Source: Benincasa hispida (taxonomy: Eukaryota; Streptophyta; Magnoliopsida; Cucurbitales; Cucurbitaceae). From it: DNA of 64,000 nucleotides. The stretch spans positions 38,845,739 to 38,909,738 of the forward strand of contig NC_052354.1 in the NCBI RefSeq assembly GCF_009727055.1. The letters are read 5' to 3'. Both the position numbers and the translations under genes were made by a program. Shown here in pieces: positions 1-10,658 of this stretch. The first letter of the stretch is position 1. Every line of letters starts with the position of its first letter. A model generated the notes under the pieces. The model did not search any database. It was given only the letters and a program-made list of their open reading frames with translations, and had not been told where the DNA came from.

Positions 1-1374
1 AGATTTCCTTTACCAAGGGGATCTCATGGACCTGTAGCTTGAAGCTCAAACGGTACATGAATAATTAATTAAACTCTTTAATTGCTTTATTCACGATCTG
101 TTAACTGTTGGGCACTCTACTAAAGACCGACAGTTGAACTTTTCGCACTACAGATATATTTATGTGTCCATTGGATATAACTAATCAATAGTATGATGAC
201 CCTTCATAAATAGCTCGTAAGTACAACTTTTGCGCTTCCAGTTTCTTTATCGTTTCTTTACAAAAACAACTTTGTTCTTCACCGATCGCACCATCATCAT
301 CGCTCGACTCCATCCAACCATAATTATTGCTTTCGCTGAGTAGCGGCTAGGTTAAAAAATATCATAGTTGCACATCAATGGTTGGAGAAGGATTCTTTGT
401 TAGTTGAAATTAGGTTAAAACAAACCGACCTTTTTTTAATAGGATTTCCTTTCTTCACAGAAGCCCAATAAAAAAAAATACCACTTAAGTACATCGAACT
501 CCTTAAGTACCATTGATCCCTCTAATGAACAATAGATCATAGTCCAACTATAATTAAACCCCTCTCGGGCCAGGAGAGGGTGTGATGTCACATTGTTTAA
601 GACCCGGAATCAGCCTTTAAGGGAGTAATTTATCTACTTACCTTTGCCTCAAGGAAGGAGTGAATTCCATCTTGTATAGTTATGTTCCCAGCTCCCCAAT
701 CTGACGAATCCCCAAAATGGTAGGCTTATTGGGTCNAATTCCATCTTGTATAGTTATGTTCCCAGCTCCCCAATCTGACGAATCCCCAAAATGGTAGGCT
801 TATTGGGTCAGCGATCTAACCACTCTCACCCATACAAATCAAAGGACCACCCTCATAAGCAGGAGTTCACAACTCACTTAAGATTCAGGTCACGTTACCT
901 ATGGTCATCCTGGTGAAATATAAGTCTCTATTATGAACAGTGTTATATAATGAGACTAAACATTTCGTGGTCCGATCTTATACAAACTCTTTTTTATAGA
1001 ATATCCCCACTCGCATATCTATACATGAATGATCAGGATCGGATCATTTGTAGTACTTTACAAAAATTGTAACACCTACAAAGCGGGCCATACTCGTAGT
1101 GTCACTAGGATAAGGTACCCAACCTTATCCATCTATTACAGACCATCTAGGTTATCACTTAAACATGATTCACTCGTATGTCTTTACATACATGTTTATT
1201 GGTTTATTGGTTTGTAGTTAATGCAACTAAAATATCATATATCTTATAAACAATGAATAAAATATCATAGAAAATGAATAAAATATCAAATATTTCATTA
1301 AATACATAATGAGTTTGTTCAACAATGTTTACAAACTATAGGACCCTACGAGATTTACAACATCAACCCCAACA
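1..1374 (-). repeat. sL1: Ty1/copia LTR, left end outside the window
   Basis: This is the right-hand part of a copia LTR lying on the minus strand. It ends in ...CCCCAACA (reverse complement TGTTGGGG), and its body matches sL2 (3050-4649) block by block, including the stretch with GTGGTCC..CTTATACAAAC and the GGATAAGGTACCCAACCTTATCC region. No polypurine tract follows its right end; gypsy LTR sequence starts directly at 1375. It is therefore either a solo LTR or the 5' LTR of a minus-strand element whose body lies left of the window. Short ORFs in it have no recognisable coding content. The length is inflated by an assembly duplication at 663-809. Confidence 0.8.
663..809. other. Single-N join flanked by a 73-bp exact duplication (assembly artefact)
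   Basis: The N at 736 lies between two identical 73-bp copies (663-735 and 737-809). The same arrangement occurs at 31700 and 38759. The likely cause is two overlapping contigs abutted with one N instead of being merged. The true LTR is probably 74 bp shorter here. Confidence 0.85.
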
Positions 1375-2285
1375 CTTCTCCACAACATTCTTGCCATCAG
1401 TCACCAACAACCTTGATATTACATCTATTGGAAGCAAGAAATTGTTGAAAACTGCCTTTCCATTATTTTCTTTTTATCTTTCATTGTTGTATTGCATTGT
1501 GACTTTAAAAGATTACGCATTTTGTAAACAGTAATTCCATTTCTCTCTATATATCATCATGACTACTTCCATTATCTCCTCTATCTTCATCACTTTTTCA
1601 TTTATCATAAGTAACCAATTTCCATGGGGTAAGGGGGAAAGTTTAATGCTATGAACTAAGTTGAATCTTTAAGGGTTAATCCTGTTTGCTTAGAGTATGA
1701 ATATATAAATGCTTGCCTGTCATCACTCATTGAGTCAAGTACCTATAACCAACTTCCTAAGAGGGTAAGTAGTTTTGGATCTCACTAAGCAAAATACGAA
1801 GTGTTTGCTCAATGCAACATCATTCATGCGTCATAGAGATATGACAAATGTGGCTGGCTGCCGAGAGGTATGAGATGAACGAATATTGTGAGCTTGGATT
1901 ACCCTTGAAGCTAAATTTAGGAACTTGGCATTGACTTCCCCCAACCCTGCTTTCCCCAAACATTTTTATCACATGTTAAAACTACTACTTCCTTATAGAT
2001 TCTCAGGATTAGTCTTCAAGTGCTCACTGCCTGTTTAGTTACTCTTTTCTCTACTATATTCAATTAGTCTTCACTAAAAATGCACCACTTTACAATAATT
2101 TTTAGTTACAAGTCCCTGAGTTCGACCTCGGTTCAATGAGAAACTTATAGCTTGTTATACTTAGCAAGTTATAAGAAAACTTGTGATAAGTGCATACTTA
2201 TCTACAGTTAGGCATATAGATAGATCAATGCATAGTTATTTCCACACAGTTTTACTTGCAAACAAGCATACAGATTTCTAAAGCA
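1375..2285 (+). repeat. Gy-1 5' LTR, 3' portion
   Basis: This is LTR sequence upstream of the Gy-1 PBS, cut on its left by sL1. It shares blocks with the Gy-2 LTR: a region with repeated short direct motifs around 1680-1860 and the conserved block AGTCCCTGAGTTCGACCTCG at 2110-2129, followed by GAGAAACTT and GAAAACTTGTGA. These conserved blocks lie near the 3' end of every gypsy LTR in this window. No open reading frame of note. Confidence 0.7.
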
Positions 2286-2294
2286 AAAAGTTTT

Positions 2295-2312
2295 TGGCGC
2301 TATTGCCATGAA
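2295..2312 (+). other. Gy-1 primer binding site (tRNA-Asp type, decayed)
   Basis: TGGCGCTATTGCCATGAA is a mutated form of the TGGCGCCGTTGCYGGGGA PBS seen intact in Gy-2. It lies about 10 bp after the LTR end, as in Gy-2. Primes minus-strand cDNA synthesis in this lineage. Confidence 0.7.
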
Positions 2313-2407
2313 CTTGATAACTAATTATTTTTTTTGTTTTGTGTTTTTGGAGACCCCTTCAGTCTTAGGTGTATTGCCAGCTTAAGAGACCAAGCTAGAA
2401 ACGGTAT

Positions 2408-3049
2408 ATGAGTACGAGTATTGAACCTAAATTCAATATTAACCCTGAGATGAGCGGACATTTCATCGTAGAGCAAGACTGAACAGAAATAGAAGAAGAA
2501 GGAATATGACCAATAATCCAAATAATCAACCTGTTGAAGGAAATGGTTTACAAGGAGAATGACAGTAGAACCCAATTCTGCTGGCTGTTGACTGCAACAT
2601 TCCAATGCGGAATTACGTAGCCCTGAACCTATAAGATATTTCTCTAGGAATCATCTGGCCAACCATTGATGGGAATACGAGATTTGAGATAAAGCCAATA
2701 ATGTTACAGATGGTCCAGACTGTAGGGCAGTTTGGAGGGGCACCGGGAGAAGATCCTCATGCCCACCTTACTAGTTTTGTGGAATTGTGCAACACTTTTT
2801 CTATTCCTGGCATGACGTCGGGGGGGATCCGACTTTCTCTTTTTCCTTACACTCTTTGAGATGAGGCAAAACGATGGACCTATTCCTTTTGACCTAATGA
2901 GATTGTGAAATGGGGCTAGTTGGTTAAGAGATTTATGAAGAAGTTCTTTCCACCGACCATCAATGCAAGGAGACAACGTGATATCGTTACTTTTGAAAAA
3001 GGAGTTTCAGAGAGTTTAAGTGCCGCCTGAGCCAGGTTTAGGCATCTAG
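2408..3049 (+). pseudogene. gag: Gy-1 gag, N-terminal part (broken)
   Basis: This is the start of the capsid polyprotein. The ATG at 2408 gives MSTSIEPKFNINPE, which aligns with the Gy-3 gag start MSTGTNPEFEADPE. After a frameshift the reading resumes with an Arg/Asn-rich segment, then VDCNIPMRNY and, further on, QTVGQFGGAPGEDPHAHLTS and a segment ending in RRQRDIVTFEKG. These are the retrotransposon gag (capsid) region of Athila-type elements. Several in-frame stops (TAG, TGA) and at least one frameshift make it non-functional. Coding breaks off in ARFRHL at 3049, where solo LTR sL2 is inserted (TSD TCTAG at 3045-3049), and resumes at 12731. Confidence 0.8.
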
Positions 3050-4649
3050 TGAAGGAATTGTGAAGTTTCGTAGTAGAAGCGAGGATCGGCCCAATTTTCA
3101 TTTTTTCACAAAACAACGAATTTATAGAATTCAAACATAAATTATGCATTAATTCTAAAACTCACAACATGCATTTAAAGAGGAAAAGGGAGAATGGCCA
3201 CCACCACGAGATCTTCCTCTGTATTCTCTGTAGGGAATGAGAGTTACAAAAGGAGTGGGCTATGTGTTTTTGGTATGAACGAAGTAGCATTTTAGAAAGA
3301 GAGAATTTCTTTTTGCAGGGAGATCTTTTTGAGAAAAAAAAGAGAATTCACTTCACCTTCTGTAAAAACAACATAAAGAAGATGAAGCCCCAACAAAACT
3401 GTAACCACCCCACACGTAAAAAAACTGAGAGAGAATAATGATGAGGGATGTTATTTCCTTCCCTTTCAATTTCAAAATTAACAAATAATTTTAATTTAAC
3501 TAGTATATATATATAACTTACTATATGTATATATATAACTATATGTTATATCAAATATAACACGTAAACTATAGTTTTTATATTGTATCAAACACAATGT
3601 GACCTATAGTTTGTTTCTCTCTCAATGATACATGGTATTTAATATAAATCATATTTATACTAAATTTAATTATATGAATCTAATCCATAAAATTAATATT
3701 TGAATCATATTCAAATATTAGTTTCGCTCAAATAGAATTTATATTATAATGTATCAAATACATTATATTAATTATATCACATATTTCTAATTTCCTCAAT
3801 TAATTTGAACAATTCCAATTAATCCAAAATTAATTCTTAATAATCCCTATTGAGCTACAGAGAGGACCTTATGGTCCTACAGATTAAAGCTCCAATGATA
3901 ATTGAGTAATTAATTAAACTTTTTTAATTAAATTATTCAACATCCATTAACTATCGGTCACTCCACTAAAGACCGATAGCTATACTCTTCGCACTACTGA
4001 TATATTTCTGTGTCCATTGGATATAACCAATCAACGGTGCGATAACCCTTCACAAATTGCTCGTAAGTACAGCTGGGCCAAAATTACCATTTTACCTCTA
4101 TAGTCACATCTAACTCTTTAAGTACCACTGATCCTTCTAATGAACAATAAGTCAAATTTCAACTATGACTAAACCTTTCTCGAGCCAAGAAAGAGTGTGG
4201 CGCCACATTGTTCAAGCCCTAAAATCAGTCCTTAAGGGTTCAATTTATCAACTTATTCAGACATTAGAGAATGAGTGAATTTCGTCTTGTGTAGCTGTGT
4301 TCCAAACTCCAAAATCAGACAAATCCCCAAAATGGTAGGCTTATTGAGTTGGCGATCTGACCACTTTCACCCATACAAATCGAAGGACTGCATTCATAGA
4401 TAAGAGTTCACAACTCACTTAGGATTCAAATCATGTCACCTATGATCATCTTGGTGAAATGTAAGTCTCTATTATGAATGACGCTATATAATAAGACTAG
4501 TCATTTCGTGGTCCAGTCTTATACAAACTTCTTTGCATAGAATACCCCCGCGCACATATCTCTACATGAATGATTAGGATTAGATCATTTGTAGCACTTT
4601 ACAACAATTGTAATATCTACAAAGAGAGTCATATTTGTAGTGTCACCAG
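3050..4649 (-). repeat. sL2 part 1: solo Ty1/copia LTR, split by Co-A
   Basis: Starts TGAAGGAATTG at 3050 directly after TCTAG (3045-3049). It stops at 4649 where Co-A begins and continues at 12485-12730, ending CCCCAACA and followed by TCTAG (12731-12735). Reassembled length is about 1.85 kb, bounded by TG...CA and a perfect 5-bp TSD, with no internal region, which defines a solo LTR. Orientation is minus (CCAACA end at right). It contains AT-rich stretches with short (TA)n runs near 3505-3540. No genes. Confidence 0.9.
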
Positions 4650-6479
4650 TGTTGGATTGTATTATCACGCAGCGGAAGTTGCAAGGATCATTAAGCACTC
4701 TAATTCATTAATTTTAGTAGAAACTAAAGCATGTTTTTGCAGAAATAAATGGGTTTCAAGTCATACTTTTATAGAACCTTTGAAATCTCGATTTCCAACT
4801 GCAAATTTCTTTGAATCTTGTTGTAGACCACCCCAAGATCTTCCTTACTATTCTCTTGGTGGTCTAGATTGAGTTGTGGGACTCAAAATAAGCTTTCATT
4901 AAGGGAATTAGGAGGAGAACTCCCAGTAGCAACCCACCTTGAAGAACACGTTCTTCAATCAAATTTTTCAGAAAAATTCTATCGATTGCATTGCTTCAAA
5001 TTCACTCCAATCTCTTCAAATATTGCAAACCATCATGCAAGGAAGATAGTTGCATGAGATGCAGCTCATGCTTTGAGTAGTTGAAGCTAAAAGATAGTGG
5101 GTTATGGGTGAGCTACTTGAAGAAGATAATGGAAAAACTCAAATTCCAATTGTGTTTTTCTTCTTTTTCAACATTTCAAATTTGATTTCATAAATAAATT
5201 TATTTTCTAAAATTTAAAATATTATTAATTTCACAAATTAATTTATCTAATAAAATTAATAAATAATTATTTAAACAATTTAAATAATTCTAATTAATTT
5301 AATATCAAATATTAAATTAATTTTACACAATTTCATCTTCATATATTTAAATCATATTTAAATATTAATTGTCCAATTCAGTTTAATTCTAATTTGAACG
5401 TTTTAAATTAACTTATCACACTACTCTAGAGCTAATCCATTTCCGAGCTAGTAAGGGAACCTCGCAGACCTACAGATCATGGGCTCCAACGATCCGAGAT
5501 TAATCGACTAAACTCATTAGATCGAACTAACCCCTATTCGTTAACTAATGGGTCACTCCACTAAAGCCCATAATTGAACTCCCCTCACTATAGATATATT
5601 ATGTCCACTCGATATAATCATGATTAATAAGTTAACCCTTCACAGGTTGTTCATAATAACGGCTGGGTCGAATCTCTGTTTTACCCTCGAAATTACCTCT
5701 TATTTCTTAAGTCCCGCTGATTCTTTAATGAACAATTTTTTTCTGATCCAAACAACAAAATCGAGTCCTTCTCAAGCCAATGAGAGGGTGGGGCCCCTTA
5801 TTCAAGACCCAGAATCAACACTTAAGGGAATAACCTCTCTACTATCCCTAATAGTGGGTAGGAGTGAATTTCATCTTGCACCCTAAGTCCCCAACTATCT
5901 ATCCGGTCTTATTCCTGAAATGGGAGATTATTGAGTTGGCGTTGTTAAGCCAACCCTCACCTATGCAAATCTAAGAATAATCCTGAATAAACAGGTGTTC
6001 ATAGTTAGCTCAGGATTAAGGTCAAGTTACTTAGGTCATCGCTTTGAAATAGTTAGTCTTAAATAGTAAACAACGTTATAAAGTAAGAGTGACTGATTTC
6101 GTGGTCTGATCTTGTACAAACCCTTTTGCATAGGGACGCCCCCACTCCTCATGTCATAACATGTACGAATTAGGATCACTTCGCTGATAGCACTTTACAA
6201 CTCTTTGTAACAACTACAGAGTAGGACGCATCCAATAGTGTTACCAGAATAAGGCACCCAACTTTATTCATATACTATAAATCATTTTGACTATTTACTC
6301 TAATCTGATCCACTTTTATGTCTCCACATAAAGTTCAAGTACTCATGTAATAGTCAAGGGACTTTTAGGTTTATTGGATGTCTAATAAGTAAAACATCTA
6401 TTCAATAACAACTTATTGAATTTTTAGAATAAGTTCTTATTGTTTACAAACCACGAGTTTTAGGACATAAAACCCAACA
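4650..6479 (-). repeat. Co-A 3' LTR (left)
   Basis: Runs from TGTTGGATTG to AAACCCAACA, an imperfect terminal inverted repeat (TGTTGG/CCAACA). It matches 10659-12484 along its full length with scattered substitutions and small indels. Short ORFs here (for example 4570-5057 and 5620-5886) recur at the same place in the other LTR but show no protein-family similarity. Confidence 0.92.
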
Positions 6480-6492
6480 AACTCCCACTTGT
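6480..6492 (-). other. Co-A polypurine tract
   Basis: The reverse complement reads ACAAGTGGGAGTT, directly abutting the 3' LTR. The same AAGTGGGAG core abuts the Co-C LTR at 30516-30528. It would prime plus-strand cDNA synthesis. Confidence 0.85.
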
Positions 6493-6639
6493 ACTAAAAC
6501 TCTAGTGATAACTTATATATCTAATGTATAAGACTGAGTTTATGAGTTTTATAGAGAATTACAATAAACTAGGGCATCTCATACCCATGGTTTACCATTC
6601 GATATTTCATACCTAACATTTCTCTCACTTGCCCTAGGT

Positions 6640-6711
6640 TATTAATCTGGTATTCCTAGTCTTATTAGGTGATTCTCAAACATTTTAGCCGAGAGAATCA
6701 TTGTAAACATC
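6640..6711 (-). pseudogene. pol: Co-A residual pol C-terminus
   Basis: Reading the minus strand gives a stub ending FTMILSAKMFENHLIRLGIP followed by D and a stop. It aligns with the end of the Co-B polyprotein (LFTKALS...VFEGYLESLGLR) and with the same region of Co-C. This is the last piece of the RNase H end of pol. It shows that Co-A descends from a full gag-pol element that lost about 3 kb of internal sequence. The flanking 6493-6639 and 6712-7100 are noncoding, AT-rich leader-to-PPT sequence with nothing else recognised. Confidence 0.65.
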
Positions 6712-7163
6712 TCAGTATAAAATAGGCTTTTAAATAAACTATATGTGATTGTATCTTATTCTTAATAATGACTAGGAATTCACACTTTCCTTCCACTACA
6801 TTGAGGTACTCTCAACTCTTTAAGTAAGATGCGTCTAACCTGTCTCAACAACTTTTGTTAACAGTTAGATCTAGAAATGTTTAAACTTTCTATACTTTGA
6901 TCTAGCCATTTTTAAATATCTAAATATTTGCAAATGAATTTTAACAATTTTATTCTTAACAAAAGTTTCTATGAGATAGAATAAACATAATTTTCGATAA
7001 TGAACATGTCATTTACAACAAAAATATATACAATTTATTCTTTACAAGATCATAAAAGCAAGTAAGATCAAACAACAACATCTCCCACTGGTCAAGCTGA
7101 GCAAGCTATCCCCAGGAACTAGTTTGCCTATTTAGCTTTCTCTGCTCTCTTCTCGGCAAGATA

Positions 7164-7981
7164 CTAAGGGAAATTTCTCTTCCAGTGCCCTTTTTCGTTG
7201 CAGTGGAAACACTTCCCTTTATTTGCAGCGTCTTTCTTGACTTTATTTCCAGTAGGTTTCTTCTTCCCTTTCCCTTTGCCCTTCTTCATAGGAATACTCT
7301 TACTCTTCGAAGAAAAGGCAACATCAGGTTTAAAGGACATTCCTCCCTTTTTAGCAGTAGTAACATTTACTTCTGATTCCAGACCCTTAATTCTCAACAT
7401 AATTTGGTAAGCCTGTAGCTCATTTAGCAGAGTAGTCAAGCTGTATTCAATTTTATTCATCAGTGCATTCGTACAGAATTGCAGAAAACTTTTCGGAAGA
7501 GATTCTAGAATAAAACCAACTTGACTTCTCTCGTCAATAACAACGTCATTTACTTCTACCACATTAAAGTGGATCATCATGTCTAGGACAGGTTTACGAA
7601 CAGAGGCCCCCTCTTTCATGCAGTTGTTGTAAACGTATTTGATAGCATCATGCCTCAGGTGAAGGATTGTTTTCCAAACATCCCTCGTAGAGATTCCATA
7701 ATCTCTTTGGTAGTACACATATCCTCATGTTTCTTCGCCAAAACATTAGATATGTTGGCGAGGATATAAGCACGTGCTTTATCATTCGACCTGACTCATC
7801 TATCATACACTTCTCGAACAGTTCGGTTTGTGTTAGAGCTAGGAACAGGAGGACAATCCTCTGTTAAGACAAACCGTAAATTGTCTATCATAAGTATCGT
7901 GTTCAAATTTGATTTCTAGGTCACATAATTATCCCCAACCAGTTTATCCGATGCCAACAATTGTATTATTGAACTCGTCAT
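7164..7981 (-). pseudogene. gag: Co-A copia gag (broken)
   Basis: The nucleocapsid/capsid polyprotein starts at the ATG at 7981-7979 (MTSSIIQLLASDKL...), matching the Co-B and Co-C gag starts. Two in-frame stops (W to stop and another TGA) and a frameshift near 7690 separate the first part from the open segment 7164-7718. That segment carries the UBN2-type gag region (KEGASVRKPVLDMMIHFNV, FILESLPKSFLQF), a Lys-rich linker (KKGKGKGKKK) and a zinc knuckle. The knuckle reads CFHCNEKGHWKRNFP, so the last zinc ligand of CX2CX4HX4C has changed from Cys to Phe. Protease coding is lost shortly after. Confidence 0.85.
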
Positions 7982-9734
7982 TCTAAAATTATAAAAAAAT
8001 TCTATAAGTGAATTGCTTTTAAATCCAATCAAATTTTAGCAATTTAATAATGTACCCAAGATTATTCTTTTGCAACAATACTATAACAAGACATTCTTAA
8101 CTAAATACTATCTCCAGAATAACTCATATTCCGATAGTCACTTATGTACCACTTTTGGTCAGAAATTACTAACACTTAATAATTCTGTAAGTGTAACCCT
8201 CCGTTTTCAAACGTCAAAGGTTGGCCCCAACTATGCTACCGTAGTGAAGAGTCAAGGTTGGGAATGGACCTAAGAAATCTTATCCATCTCTGGAGCTTGA
8301 GTTGTTCTGAATCCTATGTTACAACCCTTCGTGGGGATAGCCATCATTAAACAACTAGCAAAGGGCCGCTTAAAGCTAACCAGCAGGCGCAACATAGGAA
8401 TCTCACGGTCCAAACTAACGGAAGAGATTGTCGGATATGTTGACACATTTCCTTCGCCCATTTACTATGAACTACCTCCTCCATTTACCTTGTTATTGAC
8501 TCATACATCCACTTTCTGTATGGAGGTCACTCCCAGGGTGACACGAAGTGTCATATGAATCTCATGGTGTAAACTATGTGGAGACGTAGCAGTTGAAATC
8601 TATATCATATATTTGATTTCTAATCAAACAACTTCCTCTTATTCACTAAAATCTAGATTTAAGCTAAAAAATACTTTTCGTATGGAGGCCATTCCCAAGA
8701 TGACACAAAGTACCGCTTAAATCCAGACTGTGAACTCTTAGAGATGTGAGAGCTAAAAATAACGTATTGTTTATGTTATTAATCTGCCACTGAAGTTTCT
8801 AATACCTTTATCATATAGAAGTTATTGAATTGCCACTGAAGTGTTTATTAAAAGGGTAAATTTATACTTAGGTTCTTTTCGGCTAATAAAAATAAACCTA
8901 AGTCTATGTGGTTTATCCAAGTATAACACTTATAAATGGATTTCAACCTACGATGTCTAGGTGATAAACTGTTTTATTACCTCACATCGCTCACGTATGC
9001 TTATAAAACCGGTTACTAACGCTCAATAATTTGGCCATAATCCCCAGGTATAAGGTGTTCCGTAGACCGTCAACTTAAATACCCCAGCCTTCGACAGGAT
9101 TATATACCAGTTGAGTTTGTAACCCTAGTTTTACAAGTTTAACAACCTATTTTAACTATTAAAACAAGTGGTTAACCTATATGAGCATGCAGTTGTTCTT
9201 TGTTATGGATTTTAAATGTCTATCCCAATTTTATAACAACTTATAAATCTTTAGACATGCGAAACATCCACAATATACATAAAGGAATTCAATATTTAAT
9301 ATAACCATTATATTAAATACAAGAAATCCTAACATTCATACTATATATTATAACAAATTATAACATACTTTCAATGCGTGTAGCATGCATCCTATGGTGG
9401 GATTTTAAATCTACATGGCATACTATATGCACATACAAGATTTATTTAATTATAACATACATCAAATACATAAATAATTATACATAGATTGATATGGTTT
9501 TAGTTTTGGAAAAAACAAGCAAGCAAAAGCCTAATTATTACAAAAAAGCTTCTGAACCACTTTTGGACCGCTCAAACTACTCCAAACCGAACCCAAATAG
9601 CTTGAACCAGACCCAAACCTGAATCGGAACAACATAAGTCTGAATCGGACCAGCCAAAAACCATTTGAAGCTGAACCGGATCGGACCTCAAGAGAACGGT
9701 CAAATCGACTACTCTCACTCCATGCTCAATATCT

Positions 9735-10350
9735 CGCTAAGGCTCATCGTTTAGCATTGACAACCATCGTCTTCTGTTTGCCTAATCTTTTAGTGTTTGT
9801 CTCATCGTGTAGCAGCCAACGCATAGCACCTAACCAAGCTACACGATCGTGTAGTGTCTTCCATCTATTGCATAGTGTCATCGTCTAGTGTTGGACAACG
9901 CTACATGATCACTTAGTGTCTAACACTATCATGCAGCACCATCATCTAACGCTAGACAAATACTACAAGATCACTTAGAACCATTGTCTAGCGCCTCATC
10001 TTGATCGTTTAACATGCTCATAGCTACACGATCTTATAGCGCTATCGCATAACATTTCAATGCATCGTTTTGCTGTCGCACAAAAGTAAATGATCGTGTA
10101 GTGCTATCACATAGCTCTTCAACACATCGTTTAGCTCCCACACGAAGCTACACGATCGTGTAGCACCATCGTATAGCACTTCAACGCATCGTTTAGCTCT
10201 CACAAGTACACGATCATCTAGCGCACAACACTTCAACGCTCAATGCCTATAGCTACACGATCGTTTAGCTATAGGCATTGAGCGTTGAAGTGTTGTGCGC
10301 TAGATGATCGTGCACATCGCCTAGCTCTGTAGCTAAACGATCGTCTAGCA
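9735..10350. repeat. Degenerate CGATCG(T)TAGC microrepeat array in the Co-A leader
   Basis: Variants of ACGATCGTGTAGC, ATCGTTTAGC, ATCGTCTAGC and their complements recur dozens of times. Many form small self-complementary units such as CTACACGATCGTGTAG. The units are not evenly spaced, so this is not a classical satellite. It is far richer in CpG than its surroundings. Confidence 0.8.
10209..10312. repeat. Perfect 47-bp inverted repeat with 10-bp loop
   Basis: Arms 10209-10255 and 10266-10312 are exact reverse complements; the spacer 10256-10265 is CACGATCGTT. In the Co-A transcript this would form a very stable hairpin about 250-350 nt after the PBS side. It is built from the local microrepeat units. 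Confidence 0.95.
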
Positions 10351-10644
10351 CTGAACCTCAACAATGATATGAACAGAGGCTGAAAAACTAGAATCTGCAA
10401 CTCGGCCTCTTCACTTGTTTCTTCAATTATAGCTTAATTTCAACTCTAATGATTCCAAATAAATTACAAAATCTTGAGAACACATATAAGCTCATCAAAC
10501 AAGGGCCAATTAAAAATTTAATTGAGAAATAAAAGAGAAATTAAAAGCCAAAACTAAGAAAACCATATCAGTGCAGCAATTTCATATTCTCATGAAAAAA
10601 AACCTACCACACCAAAATTAAACCGAATTGAATGCTTATATGAT

Positions 10645-10656
10645 GCTCTGATACCA
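10645..10656 (-). other. Co-A primer binding site (initiator tRNA-Met)
   Basis: GCTCTGATACCA is the reverse complement of TGGTATCAGAGC, a perfect match to the plant initiator tRNA-Met 3' end. It lies 2 bp from the right LTR. Confidence 0.93.
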
Positions 10657-10658
10657 AT

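Larger units (their letters stand above)
7982..10644 (-). other. Co-A leader between PBS and gag (noncoding)
   Basis: This is a 2.7-kb untranslated leader. The part at 8060-9170 matches the leaders of Co-B (16180-16327, 18198-18739) and Co-C (34200-35110), including recurring GAGATTC and CTCCCACTTACTATGAAC-like blocks. The part at 9560-9720 is a run of short CCGGTTC/GGACC-type motifs shared with Co-C 35550-35670. From 9735 to 10350 there is an array of CGATCGTGTAGC-like units in both orientations. No coding sequence is evident; short ORFs such as 8070-8273 and 8316-8558 have no family similarity. Confidence 0.75.

Noticed and set aside
3505..3540. TATA-like runs as a gene promoter
   Set aside because: Simple (TA)n sequence within a minus-oriented LTR with no downstream gene.
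7185..7410. Plus-strand ORFs over the Co-A gag
   Set aside because: Antisense to the zinc knuckle and Lys-rich linker; no independent support.
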